From Euphorbia lathyris (lineage: Eukaryota; Streptophyta; Magnoliopsida; Malpighiales; Euphorbiaceae), in NCBI RefSeq assembly GCF_963576675.1, contig NC_088911.1, positions 89,495,256 through 89,559,255 of the forward strand: a stretch of 64,000 bases of DNA. Direction: 5' to 3'. Under the pieces are notes generated by a model. That model saw only the letters and a program-made list of their open reading frames with translations. It searched no databases and had not been told where the DNA came from. The translations under genes were made by a program, and so were the position numbers. Of this stretch, positions 1 through 10,732 are shown piece by piece. Numbering within the stretch: position 1 is the first letter of the stretch; each line of letters opens with the position of its first letter.

Positions 1-339
1 TTTTTTTTTTTTTTTTTTTTTTGTAACTCTTTGTATCTATAATGTAAAAAGGCACAGAATTGTTTGTTCTGAAAATATTAGGTTGCTTGTTCCACTGCTA
101 ATATATATAATATGTACAATAAGCATTACCCTTAGATTTATTTTATCTGTCAAATAAATATATTTTATTTTTCAATAATAAATTTTTCTTCATTCAAAAT
201 TTTCGGACAACCTAAAACTATTTTCAATTTATTTCTCCATCTTTTCTACTCTTAATCTTAACATAGAGGTATTTTACCATTTGGATTAGAGAAATGTGGT
301 TGGTTGGCCTTTCCAATCCATACGGTTGTGTTGTGCTGC
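1..339. other. AT-rich non-coding flank
   Basis: No supported gene. The window opens with a run of 22 T, which could be the poly(A) tail of a minus-strand retroposon whose body lies to the right, but no retroposon body is recognisable. The rest is AT-rich sequence up to the hAT MITE. Confidence 0.4.
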
Positions 340-633
340 CAGGCCCGTCTTAGACATTTTGGGGGCCTTGTGCAAAACGTAATAATAAACCAAAAATGCG
401 AAGTATTATATATGAATCGACAATAACATTTCGATACAAGATCAAACAAATATATAATTTTAAAAAGTGCTATCTAATAAGTAAAAAAAAAAATTGGGCT
501 GGGTTACTAACTTGGGCAATTGGGCTGGACTACTAACTTATATATAATAAATAAAAAAAAAAGAAATGGGCCCTCTCTAAATTAGGAGGCCCTGTGCTCT
601 AGACCTGCTTGCACATGCCCATCTACGGGCCTG
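340..633. mobile_element. Non-autonomous hAT-type MITE
   Basis: The ends are a perfect 9-bp terminal inverted repeat, CAGGCCCGT at 340-348 and ACGGGCCTG at 625-633. They are flanked by a perfect 8-bp target duplication TGTGCTGC (332-339 and 634-641). An 8-bp duplication with CAGG-type ends is the hAT signature. The interior is non-coding and holds a short direct repeat (TTGGGCTGG.. at about 493 and 520). The subterminal GGGGGCC/GGCCCTG stretches are weakly symmetrical. It would depend on a transposase made elsewhere. Confidence 0.88.
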
Positions 634-780
634 TGTGCTGCATCATATTTGATATAACACCAAAAATTATGATGCAGTCTCATTTAGTTTATAGCGATGG
701 TACAATTTTGCATTTAGGGTTCAAAATGACATTATTATTATTATTATTATTATTGGTGAAAAGAGTAGCTTTATTAAAAT

Positions 781-3700
781 TTACGATAACAAATGTTGAT
801 CATTGAGACACAGCTCTATAATATCATCAGAGACATTTTCAAATAAAATGACAGGAAGAGAGGTTGTTCTGGCTTTCTGGGCTAAAGCATGAGCAACGGT
901 ATTACCGTCCCGTTTCATATGGGATACCTGAGCCGCCAGAAATTCGTTGGTCAATTGCTTTGCATCCTCCAAAATCATTGTTCCAGCTCCTGTAATTGAT
1001 CTGCCTCCTTCTAAGGCTGCTGCAATAACAACATTATCCGTCTCGATTATGATCCGTTGCCAGCCTCCTTCGAGAGCAATCTCTAGCCCCTTCATCACCG
1101 CCTGCGGCTCTGCCACTTCAACGTTTAGGGAGATTCTCATTGGAACAGCAGCAGCTACAAGCACGTCTCCCGTGTAGTCCGGATAATTACCCTGATTCCT
1201 CCATTTACTTTATTTATCCATGAGGCGTCCATATTTACCTTTACGAAAGGGTGTTGGGGACCCGTCAATGTCCCGTTATTGCCCATGTCCCGTATTTGCT
1301 GCTGCGAATTCACTCTGATTTTTGCCTCTCGCCATTCACATCAAAAACTGTCCGCTCGATTCAACACCTCTTCCGCTGCAATTTTAGTAACTTGGTGAAC
1401 TAATTGGTTTCGTCTAAACTAGATGAACCACGCAATAGCCCCGATCTTTTCCATCTCCTCCGATTCAGAAACGTCCTTAACCACTTCAACCAGCCCCCCA
1501 TATCTCGTTGCTGTATCTTCCATCTATTATCAAAACCAAAAAGCTCTTTCCAGAAGCGTTTAACTCCTGGGCAGGTAACAAGAGCATGATAAGTCGTCTC
1601 CTCAACAGCATGGCATCTCAGGCATATTTCAGGTGCCGCGACTCCTCTTCCCCGCAGCTGCTGGTATGTCGGCAAGATATTTCTCATGGCGCGCCATAGA
1701 AAGTGCTTCGTTTTAAGTGGTAATTCCAATTTCCAAATCCATTCCCAATCCGTGTTCTGCGTATTTGATCCCGTGGCTCGGCCTTCTTCAGCAAGACGCA
1801 TAGCTTCCGCCAGAAAGTAGGCGGATTTAACAGTGAAGGTTCCGGATTTTGCTGCTAGCCAGTAGATTTCATCTTGTGGTAGTCTGTAACTCAGCGACAA
1901 TTTCTGGATTGCAAGAGCTTCGTCGAGGCTGAAGACGGATCAGAGCTTTCCATAATTCCACTGTCCCGTATCCGGATCAATTAAATTATCAACTGTTTCA
2001 AACTGCACAGCTTCAAGCTTAGTCAGTGGTCTCCTTGCATTTAGGTGAGGAATCCAGTTTGTTTTCCATATATCCACACTCCTCCCATTTCCAATTTTCC
2101 AACACATTCCCCTCATGACTAAATCACGTGCTTTCATTATCCATTTTCACACATAGCTATCAGTATATACGCATCCTTCCTTAAGGAAATCATTATGAGG
2201 GAAATATTTCCCTTTAAACAGTTTAGAGCATAGAGTACTTGGATTCTGAATCAGCTTTCATGCCCGTTTGGCCACCATTGCCAAGTTGAACGATTCGAAC
2301 CATCTGAACCCAGGCCTCCTTCCTTCTTCACCTTACATAATGCATCCCATGCAAGCTAGTGAATTACTTTCTTCTCACTTATACCTCCCCACCAGAATCT
2401 CCCTATCAAACTTTGTACCTCGCGGCAGAAAGAGTGGGGAACTATAAAACATGAAAGTAGATATTGGGGGATTGATTGTGCTACTGCCTTGATGAGGATT
2501 TCTTTTCCACCCTGAGATAATAATCTTTCACCCCAACCCTGTATTTTCTTCCTAAGCCGCTCAAGTAGAAATTGGAAGATAGCCTTTTTTATCTTCCGAT
2601 AACCGTCGGTATACCAAGGTACTTAGGAAATTGTTCCACCTCCTGCACTCTCAGCAGTTGTGTAATCATATTCTTTCTCTCCTGAGGCACCGCTCCACTG
2701 AAAGATATGTCAGATTTTTCATAATTTACCATCTGTCCAAAGGCCCTCTCATAGTCTTCCAAGATAGTTTGCACCACCTCTCCTTCATTCACATTTGCTC
2801 TTCCAAAGATGAGTAGATCGTCTGCAAAGAGAAGGTGACTTGCTACTGGACATTCCCTTCCCACTTTAACTCCATGTAATCTGCTTATTTGCACCTCCTT
2901 ATTTATTCGAGATGATTGGCCTTCTGCACATAAAACAAATAAGTAAGCGGATAATGGATCACCTTATCTGATTCCTCGCCCAGGTGTGGCAAATCCATAC
3001 ACTTGCCCGTTAATTAAGAATGAAAAAGTAGAGGATCTAACACAACCCATGATGAGGTTCACAAATTGGGTTAGGTAACCTATTTTACACATAATTTTCT
3101 CCAGATAGATCCACTCAATGCGATCATAGGCTTTGCTCATATCTAATTTGAAGGCAAAATTACCCTTCTTACCTTTTAATCTTTTTTTCATCGAGTGAAA
3201 GATCTCAAAAGCAATAAGGGTATCATCAGTAATAGCTCTCCCTGGGACAAAAGCACTTTAAGCCTCAGAAATAACATCATTCAGGGTTACCTTTAAGCGA
3301 TTGGCGAGGACTTTTGATATTACTTTATAAAGCACATTACATAAGCTGATGGGTCGTAGTTCCTGCATCAAGGTTGGGTTCTGTACCTTTGGGATAAGCG
3401 TGACATGAGTATGATTCAGCCTATCCGGAAGAATCCCTGTATTGAAATAGTGCAATGCCATCTCCGTCAAAACAGTACCCACAGTGTCCCAGTATGATTG
3501 ATAGAATAATGTTGGCATCCCATCAGGGCCTGGTGCCTTTTCCGGATGGATCTGAAATAAAGTCGCTTTAATCTCTTCCGCCAAGAAGGGCCCGCATAGA
3601 CTCTCTGCTTGCTCTGCTGACACTGTATGCGCAACATTTTCCAAAAAAGGCTTAGTTCCTGGCGTCGGGCCTGCAGTAAATATGTTTTGGAAATATGATT

Positions 3701-4884
3701 CAATAACTGCTCCCATATCTTCCTCAGATCTTATCCAATTGCCCACTATTCTTTAGGCACTGCAATCTGTTCGTACATCGTCGATTTGTTGCCTGGGCAT
3801 GGAAGAAGCCAGAATTTTTATCTCCCTCTTGTAGCCATGTGACTCGAGCCCTCTGTCTCCACATAATTTCTTCCCGCAGCTGCATCTCCCCAATCTCGGC
3901 TTCCAGTCACTTTTCTTCCTCCAAATTTATGTCTGACCGAGCCTGGTTCTATAGCCATAGGATTCACTCATGCAATTTCTAGATGTGTGTCTGTACATGC
4001 CCAAACTTCTACTTGTTCCATTTCTGTAATCTTTTCATACAATCCTCTATCTGCTGACCCAGCATCTTATTCTGTGAGTTCATCCCCCATGCTTCTGAAA
4101 TTATCTCTCGACATTCCACGTCCCTCATCCACATTCGCTCAAAGCGAAAGTTCCTTGCCCGTCTCACTGAAGTCCTCTCCTTCCCATCTGTATTTAGTAG
4201 GATTGGGCAATGATCTGATCCAATTCGTGTTAGGTGAGTTACACGAAAGAGTGGGAATAACTCCTCCCAAGCCGCATCCCTAAGGAAGCGATCTAGTCTC
4301 TCATATATTGCATCCTAACCTCGCCTTCCGTTTGTGAATGTGTATTGAGGGCCCTCAAAACTAAGGTCTCTCAGTCGACATTCTTGAATACAGTTGGCAA
4401 ACTCAGTCATCTTTTCCCAATCCCTCATTCTGCCTCCCAGCTTTTCTGATGAATCCATTATTTCATTTAGGTCTCCAAACATAAATAGCGGAAATTGATG
4501 GAGTTCTGACAAATGCCTGAGTAACTCCCAAGTTTGAAATTTATTTCCCTCTTCTGGCCAACCATAGCATCCTATTCCCCGCCATCTGATCATATTGTCA
4601 ACATCTCGCACGAAGAAATAAGTGTAATGATCCCCAAAATTTTGGATTTCAAGGTTTATTTCCCGTATCCAAGCCAATAGTAGACCCCCACGACGTCCAT
4701 TAGGCTGCACACAGAAGCACTCATATTCACGAAAATTTCTTCTAAGGCCTTCCATTTCACCACTATACAACTTCGTCTCCATTAAGAAGAGCATGTCGGG
4801 GCTGCTGATCCTCATTTGTTGCCTGAGGGAGCGGAATGCGCGCGGGCTGCCCAAACCCTGCACATTCCAACTAAGGATTTGCAT
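781..4884 (-). pseudogene. LINE ORF2 (EN-RT-RNase H), broken
   Basis: This would encode the LINE endonuclease and reverse transcriptase that nick DNA and copy LINE RNA. The start (ATG at 4884) opens with an APE-type endonuclease motif, LSWNVQGLG, followed by FMFGDLNE. The reading frame stops at 4315-4317. Reverse transcriptase resumes at 3746 with APGPDG and PISLCN; KLDMSKAYDR and the catalytic LLFADDLLIF follow. In-frame stops lie at 3258-3260, 2964-2966 and 2589-2591. The zf-RVT region (about 2137-1400) has CLRCH..TTYHAL, in another frame. RNase H ends the protein at 781. At least three frames are needed, so no functional product is expected. Confidence 0.9.
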
Positions 4885-6156
4885 GATGTCAGGTGGGGCC
4901 GCTCCTCGACCACCACCCTTTCTTCGTCAATTAGTGGCTGCATTTTCTGTCTCTTTCCCTCTTCAACGGGGGTCATTTCAATGTCGTCATCCTCAAAAGT
5001 ACGCTTGTGTCCCTGATTTATAGTTGCAGCATATATTCCGTCATTCACTTTATCACCCCCTGTGCATTCTTGCCTCTCACCAATGTTTTCATTCAGAATT
5101 TGCGCTTACCTTTCTCCATATGCCTTCCTTCACCCTTTCCTTTCTCATGATATCCAACCATAAACTCAAGAGCATGCTTCTTCCCCTTATCCACAATAGC
5201 TCCTCCATCAATCGCTTCACAGGCCACTGCTGCTTCTTTAGTGCCCTCAGTTTCATCACCCTTTTCAGTTTGTATTTGAATAAGAGATTCACCAGATTCA
5301 CGTACCCTTGAGTTCACTGAGTTTTGGCTGAAAAGTTCCCTCCTTGCATTGCTTCCTCAGACCCAGATTGGCTTCGTTGACCGTCGGTTTTGGTTTTATC
5401 TCTAAAACCACAGTTGAAAGACCTAAGGCGGATAGGTGAAGCACGTAGCTCAGGTCCATACGGCCATGCTTCTGCAGTAGTCTCTTCCTGATCGCATTCA
5501 CAGTCGTCTCGAACGTGTCCAATTAGTCCACATATATAACAAAAATTTGGTAGTTTTTCATACTAACATTTGATCGACATTGTCTCCCCATTCCCATTCT
5601 TCACTCTGATACCTCACTTTAATGGCTTTCGGATATCCAGTGTAATGCGGACCCGAACATACGTCGCCTAGTTTGCAAGGCATTCTTTATCAACCGATTG
5701 CACTACCCCTGTTGCACTCGCAATTTTAGTCACAGTTTTGGCTCCCCTGCAGTTGAACGGTAAGTCGACTAATCGCATCCAGAAGTCGCATCTATGGAGT
5801 TCTATTCCAGAAAGTTGATTGACTCCTTTAAAGTTAGATAGAATCACAAGTTCTCGATCATAGTGCCACGGTGCATCCATCAGTACTCGCTCTTTATCCC
5901 GTTCTGATTCGAATTCAATCATGAATGTCTCATTCCCACACTCATTCATCTTGAAACCTTTGTGTGTGCGCCAAATAGAAGAAAAAGCATTTGCCATCGA
6001 TTTCAAGTTCATGGGCTTGGATGATAGCAATTTACCGAGCAATTTAAGTTTTGCTCCTGGATCAATAACAAGTTCGTCTTCCCCAATCTCTACCTCAGCT
6101 TCATCGTCCTCATTCAATCGAAGCTTCTGCCACGCCGCCTCCACCTCGTCCCCCAT
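4812..6156 (-). pseudogene. LINE ORF1 (DUF4283 + zinc knuckle), broken
   Basis: A Gag-like RNA-binding protein of plant L1 elements. The first 162 codons (6156-5668) match the DUF4283 layout: acidic start, LLGKLLSSKPMN, WHYDRELVIL and FWMRLVDLPF. The same frame then meets three stops (5668-5670, 5614-5616, 5563-5565) before a CX2CX4HX4C knuckle, CYICGLIGHVRDDC, at 5500-5541. A frameshift near 5320 leads into a charged C-terminal tail (5317-5093, then 5048-4812). The tail overlaps the ORF2 start at 4884. Each of the three stops is one transition away from a sense codon. Confidence 0.85.
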
Positions 6157-6765
6157 CTCTGCTCTCTCACAATCACAAGGAAAACAAAACGGAAGTCCAC
6201 AACCACAACTGTGCGATACTGGCCAGGGCGGCCGGAAAAACCTGAGAAACCCTAGAGTCGGCTAGGGCGTCTAGGCAGAGAACCACACGGAGGGCTTTCC
6301 CCACGGATACTGAATTGACATTATTATTATATGATTGACAGTTATTAAATATGTATCCTTTTCATATCAACATGTGTTATTTTGAACTAATTTGATATTA
6401 AATGTCAAATTAAATGATCAATTAATACTCAAACTTACCAAAAAAACAAAATACTCAAACTTAATTTTGAATGAAATTGATCCTACTAATCAATCTCAAG
6501 TATTCAAATAGTAATATTTGACAAGTTTGAATAGTAAATCTACTACTTGTCATGAATTCCGATTTAACTCTGTAATTGGTAATTACAAAATAGATCTGAT
6601 GGGAGGACTTTTATTGTAGAAAACTCGAATATGGAATCTTCTTTACTAATCAATAACTTCTTGCCATTCTAACAATTTATTAAAGTAAATGTATTTTATT
6701 TAGTTTTCTAACATTAATATAAATTGACTTTGTACTAAATGAGTATCTAATATATCAGTCTTGAT

Positions 6766-6926
6766 CACATGCACCTTAATGAGCATATAGAATTTGCTCA
6801 TTCACCGTTAGATCTAGGCTTATTAGAATCCTATGGTGGAAATTCAAAGCATCCTAAGGCTTAAATTTAATAAGTCTATATCTAACGGTGAATGAGCAAA
6901 TTCACTTACTTATTAAGGTGCATGTG
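6766..6926. mobile_element. Foldback MITE (161 bp)
   Basis: Two arms of about 60 bp form an inverted repeat. The left arm (6766-6826) begins CACATGCACCTTAAT. The right arm (6866-6926) is its near-perfect reverse complement and ends AAGGTGCATGTG. The shared inner core includes TTGCTCATTCACCGTTAGAT. The loop is about 40 bp. It has no coding capacity and no clear target duplication. The superfamily cannot be assigned from the ends. Confidence 0.75.
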
Positions 6927-7297
6927 AAAATTCCTGCTAATATAATTTGAGTAATACTTGACAGTTATTGTAACGATCCGGTCTGTGTATCACTGGGTAG
7001 AAAACCAGACGATGATAAGATCATGAATAAAATAAATTTCATATAAAAAATAATTAAATTTACTGCGATGTATTAAATAAGGTGTAGTCGCTAAAAGCTT
7101 TTGAACACCCACTTATCGTCAGAAAACTCTATACTCGTTTTATCTTTTATTTCATTTAACTATTATCCAGCAATGTTGACTCCACTGTATTAATAAAAAC
7201 TATTGGTGTTTTTTTTTCTTTTTCTTTTTTTTTACGTAATTTTGATTTTTTCTATTTTGCAAACTTTTGTTTAGGTTGAAATCTACTAAAAATTAGT
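6927..7297. other. Non-coding; possible LTR remnant start
   Basis: No gene. At 6969 the sequence TGTAACGATCCGG resembles the start of a chromovirus-type LTR, but no partner end, primer site or coding region follows. A T-rich tract lies at about 7208-7233. Confidence 0.25.
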
Positions 7298-7332
7298 ATC
7301 ATCAAACTATCAAAAGATGTTGTCTGAAAAAT
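7298..7332. repeat. Left copy of 35-bp direct repeat
   Basis: Identical over 35 bp to 10077-10111. It begins ATCATCAAACTATC and ends GTCTGAAAAAT. The pair precisely brackets the truncated Ty3 element between them. It looks like an unusually long target-site duplication. Confidence 0.85.
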
Positions 7333-9532
7333 TAGCGAAAGCTCCTCTTGTGATGACATTACAAGAGCTCCCAGTATCGATCATCACTCTTTTCATCTCC
7401 CAGCCTTCCACCATCATAGTAATGACCAAAGCATCTGCACGAGGAGAGATCTCTGGACCTACGTCTGCAAAGGGGCGATTCAACAATGCCTTGTCAAGAG
7501 CAGTGGTCTTTGCCTTTTTCAGTACTGGTTGGTACCCGGGTCCGCCTGCTATGACATTGATGGTCCCCTTTCCTTTCTTCTTTGGGTCATCTCTGGGTCT
7601 ATCACCATCTCCCTTCTTGCCATCATTTTGGATGAACCGATCCAATTTGCCCCTCTCAATGAGACGTTCTATTTCCCGAGCTAACTCCCAGCATGCATCT
7701 GTGTCGTGACCATTTTTCCTGTGATATTTACAATAATTTTTAGGATTTTTACCAGTATTGGTGTACTCCCCCCCTTTTGGTTCGGGGTATGAAATGCTCC
7801 GTTTGTGTTGACTGTTCTCGATCCACATAAGCACTTCACTTTTAGAAGCATTGAGAGGTGTGAAGGAAGTGACAAAGGCCGATTTGTTCTTAGAACCCCT
7901 TCACCGGCTTCTAGAGGAGGAATCCTGGTGCTTGTCCTTTTCTCTATCCTGATGGCGAGATTCACTTTTGTCTCTTCTAGGCGGAGATGATGATTCACGG
8001 CGAATGTCATCTACCTCCATAAAGTCTTTGCAGCGCTCCATCAATTCTGCCATGCTGGTGGGCTTCTTTCGAATTAGATCCTCCTGTAAACTCTTACAAG
8101 TGGTGTTTTTTACCAGAGATTCCACTGCCATGGAGATATCCACATCAACAATTTGTATACACAATTTGTTGAAAGAGTTTACATACTCTCGAAGGGATTC
8201 GTTCGCCTTCTGCTTTAATTCAAAAAGCTTCATTGACTTGACCACTGGAGGGATACAGCCGGCGAATTTAGCACAAAACTCTCTGCTTAGTTGGTCCCAA
8301 CTGTCTATCGAGCCAAGAGGTAGTGATTGGAACCAGCCATAAGCGGGACCTCCCAACGTGGTGATAAACATTTTGCATAGCACTGGTTCAGTTGCACGGT
8401 TGAGGCGAAGCAGTATTCGGTACTTTCTGACGTGGGCTTCTGGGTTGTCAGCACCTGTGTATATAGGGAGATTAGGTATTTTAAAATGCCTATCCGTTTC
8501 CTCTGCCTCGATCCAAGTCGTGAAGGGTGAATCTCTGTTGGCGAATGGGTTATGCCTGGCATTCTCCTCATTCATGCGGAGCACCGCAGCTCGAACTCTG
8601 TCGTCAAAATTCTCCGGACCCGCTCTTGGGCGGTCCCTCCGTGGAGATCTGCTTGGAGAAGATGAAGAGCTGGATCCTGAAGACGGATCCGAGGGTGATC
8701 GTCCGCCCCCGCTTCCACGTCCGCCTCCGTTTCCACGGCCACCTCCTCCTCCATCTCCACCTCCTCCACCCTGTCCGCCCGAGGGAGCTTGACCGCTACC
8801 CCCGCCAGAGCCTCCCGAAGGAATGTGCCCATCACTCCCTTGGTGTGGTGGTGGCGGTGGCCCATTTGTACGTGGTGTCTCCACGGGCCTTTTGCTCTGT
8901 CTACGTCCAGTAGACGGGGGTGATATGCCTTTGCGAGAGGATCTCGGTCTTCGGGGCGAAAGTGATTCGGACCGCCTACTTTTCTCTTTTCTACGCTTTT
9001 TGTGTTTTCGCCCTTCTGATCCACCCAATGAGAGATTCGACCGTGGTCGCCTTGGGATATCTGATCCGCCTAGATTGATCCCATGGCTTACAGATACGCC
9101 AAGAAGAGGCTGATCGCTCCTTTGACTTCCTCCTGCGCCAGCAGGGAATAATTCCCGATTGATCGGTCGTTCTCCAAACGCCGTCGTGGTAGTTACCATG
9201 GATTCTGTATTGTGAGCTTGGAGAAATGAAGAATTGAGGGCGTTTGGTCCTATGGTCATCTAGGGCCAAGAAGATATCGTAGATGTGGGCGTCATGCTCC
9301 AAAACGGAGGAATGGTCATGAATGACCGTAGGCGATTACCTGTCTCAGAGCCAAACTTCTCTCCTATTGCTTCTGCACTCATGTTGATGAAAGCATCCGG
9401 GGGCATACTACTTTCAGCTTGCATTGTGGGAGCATTTGAATCAGCGCGCCCAGCACTAGTTACTGGTTGACTCGATGGTGTTATTAATGGTGTTTCAACC
9501 CCTGAGGAGGGGTTATGCTCTTCGTTTGTCAT
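7310..9532 (-). pseudogene. Ty3 gag-pro fragment with Gly/Ser/Arg-rich region
   Basis: A retroelement capsid precursor. The first ATG is at 9532. An in-frame stop at 9260-9262 is followed at once by ATG at 9259, and the main ORF then runs to 7901. It has an Arg/Ser-rich stretch, a Gly-rich run (about 8810-8690), then a retrotransposon gag domain (FKIPNLPIYTG.., MFITTLGGPAYGWFQSLP, LSREFCAKF). After stops near 7901 the same frame continues at 7834-7310 with a CX2HX3GHX4C finger and the protease motif MIDTGSSCNVI. The last residues before the stop are encoded by the flanking 35-bp repeat, so the protease is cut off. Confidence 0.82.
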
Positions 9533-10076
9533 ATTCGTTCTAACGTGGATGGAAACCCTTTATTTGATTAAGGATTCCACGATCACCGCACCAATTGATG
9601 ACACGCGGAGAAATTCTGATGAACTTCCGTCCCTGTGGGGGCGTCGTTGGGTTCGACGGGGGGAAGCTCCGATGCCAAAGTCAGTAAGGAGGTACAAGAA
9701 GGCAAACTGAATTGACAAAGGGTAAGAATGAATGTGTACCTTGATAGCCTGAGACGTAGGCTATATATAGCTAGAAAGTCGTAACTTCCAGTAACTAGAA
9801 AGTCTCCATTAATGTTCCATTAATGGCAGTTACAAGTTACCTTTAAGCCGGCGGTTAGCTAATTGATAGCTCATTAATGATCTTTATGGTCGGGTCGGCC
9901 CAGCCGTTCTAATGGAGGATGAGTGTTAAAGGAGATTCGCCTCATAGGTTCGCTGGCGGATCTCCTTTGATGGGACCTTGGTGATCCGCCAGTCGGATCT
10001 CTTTGAAGGATCAATACGCGGCGTTCTTTAGGTGAATATCCCTTTTGGTCCTCGGGATAATATCTCAATGTTATCA
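7333..10076 (-). mobile_element. One-ended Ty3/Tat-like element: 5' LTR plus gag-pro
   Basis: Read on the minus strand, the element starts with an LTR whose first base lies directly against the right 35-bp repeat. It continues through leader and gag into the protease, then stops abruptly at 7333 against the left copy. No integrase, reverse transcriptase or 3' LTR is present. A normal Ty3 insertion gives two LTRs and about 5 bp of duplication. Here one end is a true LTR terminus, the other is a break in coding sequence, and the duplication is 35 bp. This suggests capture of incomplete cDNA at a break. Confidence 0.75.
9596..10076 (-). repeat. LTR of the one-ended Ty3 element (481 bp)
   Basis: On the minus strand it begins TGATAACATT (10076) and ends GTGTCATCA (9596). 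These ends form the short inverted repeat expected of an LTR. A TATA box (TATATAG type) lies at 9762-9770. Directly after the LTR, minus strand, comes AT then TGGTGCGGTGATCG, a plausible primer-binding site starting with TGG. I cannot assign the tRNA. No second LTR exists in the window. Confidence 0.65.
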
Positions 10077-10111
10077 ATCATCAAACTATCAAAAGATGTT
10101 GTCTGAAAAAT
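10077..10111. repeat. Right copy of 35-bp direct repeat
   Basis: Identical to 7298-7332. The LTR terminus TGATAACATT (minus strand) begins at the adjoining base 10076. Confidence 0.85.
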
Positions 10112-10182
10112 CACCTCATTAACAATGCTGGTGCAGCGCACTATTAATCATTTATCTTGCAATCAAATATTATTGGTGCACT

Positions 10183-10325
10183 GTTTTTTTTTTAAAAAAT
10201 TGCGCACAATGCGCTTACATTAAAGAAGAAAGAAAAATCTCCACCAGATCCGGATGTGATTCGAACCCATGACCTCCCAAGGCATAGGTAAGCTCAACCA
10301 CTAGGCTAAGAGCTTCACCACAACA
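10183..10325 (-). mobile_element. tRNA-derived SINE
   Basis: Read on the minus strand this has an internal RNA polymerase III promoter: box A TAGCCTAGTGG (complement of 10298-10308) and box B GGTTCGAATCA (complement of 10258-10268). An unrelated body and an A-rich 3' tail follow (the T/A run at about 10183-10197). This layout fits a plant tRNA-derived SINE rather than a functional tRNA, since no acceptor stem closes. No clear target duplication was seen. Confidence 0.7.
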
Positions 10326-10732
10326 AATTCAGAAAATTGAAAACTAACAGAATTGAGAACGAATGTAAAAGAATTTTCATTTTAATGCAATAAGCTTTCT
10401 GTCATGCTCATAACTCTACAATTTCCGATATCAGAAATACATCGGTTTCTAAATTCATGCTGTATTTTTTTTTCTCTCGTTTTTTCCCATTCTTTTTTCT
10501 TTAAACAAATCTATAAATTTTCTGAATGCTCAATCGGAATGGATATATCCATCTGCACTCAATATCCGATAAGCAGACACTGGGGAAACAGCTGAAACTC
10601 GCTAATATTACACATCTCACCAAATATATCTGTCTCTGTACACATTTAGCCAAAAGGGGGTGAAAATTTTCACTGCTTTGCTTCTCTTTTCTTTCCCCCA
10701 TTTTATGTTCAGTTCAGTATCATTTCGGCTCC
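10326..10732 (-). other. Presumed 3' UTR and downstream flank of WD40 gene
   Basis: This 400-bp stretch lies just past the stop codon of the WD40 gene and has no supported ORF. It should contain the 3' UTR and poly(A) site, but I cannot fix a cleavage site with confidence. Confidence 0.4.

Larger units (their letters stand above)
742..6315 (-). mobile_element. L1-type LINE, near full length, inactivated
   Basis: A plant L1-clade non-LTR retrotransposon read right to left. Its order is 5' UTR (about 6315-6157), ORF1, ORF2 (endonuclease, reverse transcriptase, zinc-binding RT-associated domain, RNase H), an AATAAA signal just after the RNase H stop, and an (AAT)n tail at 742-754. The 15-bp sequence TGACATTATTATTAT flanks it at 727-741 and 6316-6330, consistent with target-primed insertion, although the simple-sequence content weakens that point. 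Both ORFs are broken by stops and frameshifts, so it is an old dead copy. Confidence 0.88.

Noticed and set aside
10258..10308. tRNA gene on the minus strand
   Set aside because: Box A and box B are present, but no acceptor or anticodon stems close and an A-rich tail follows; a SINE explains it.
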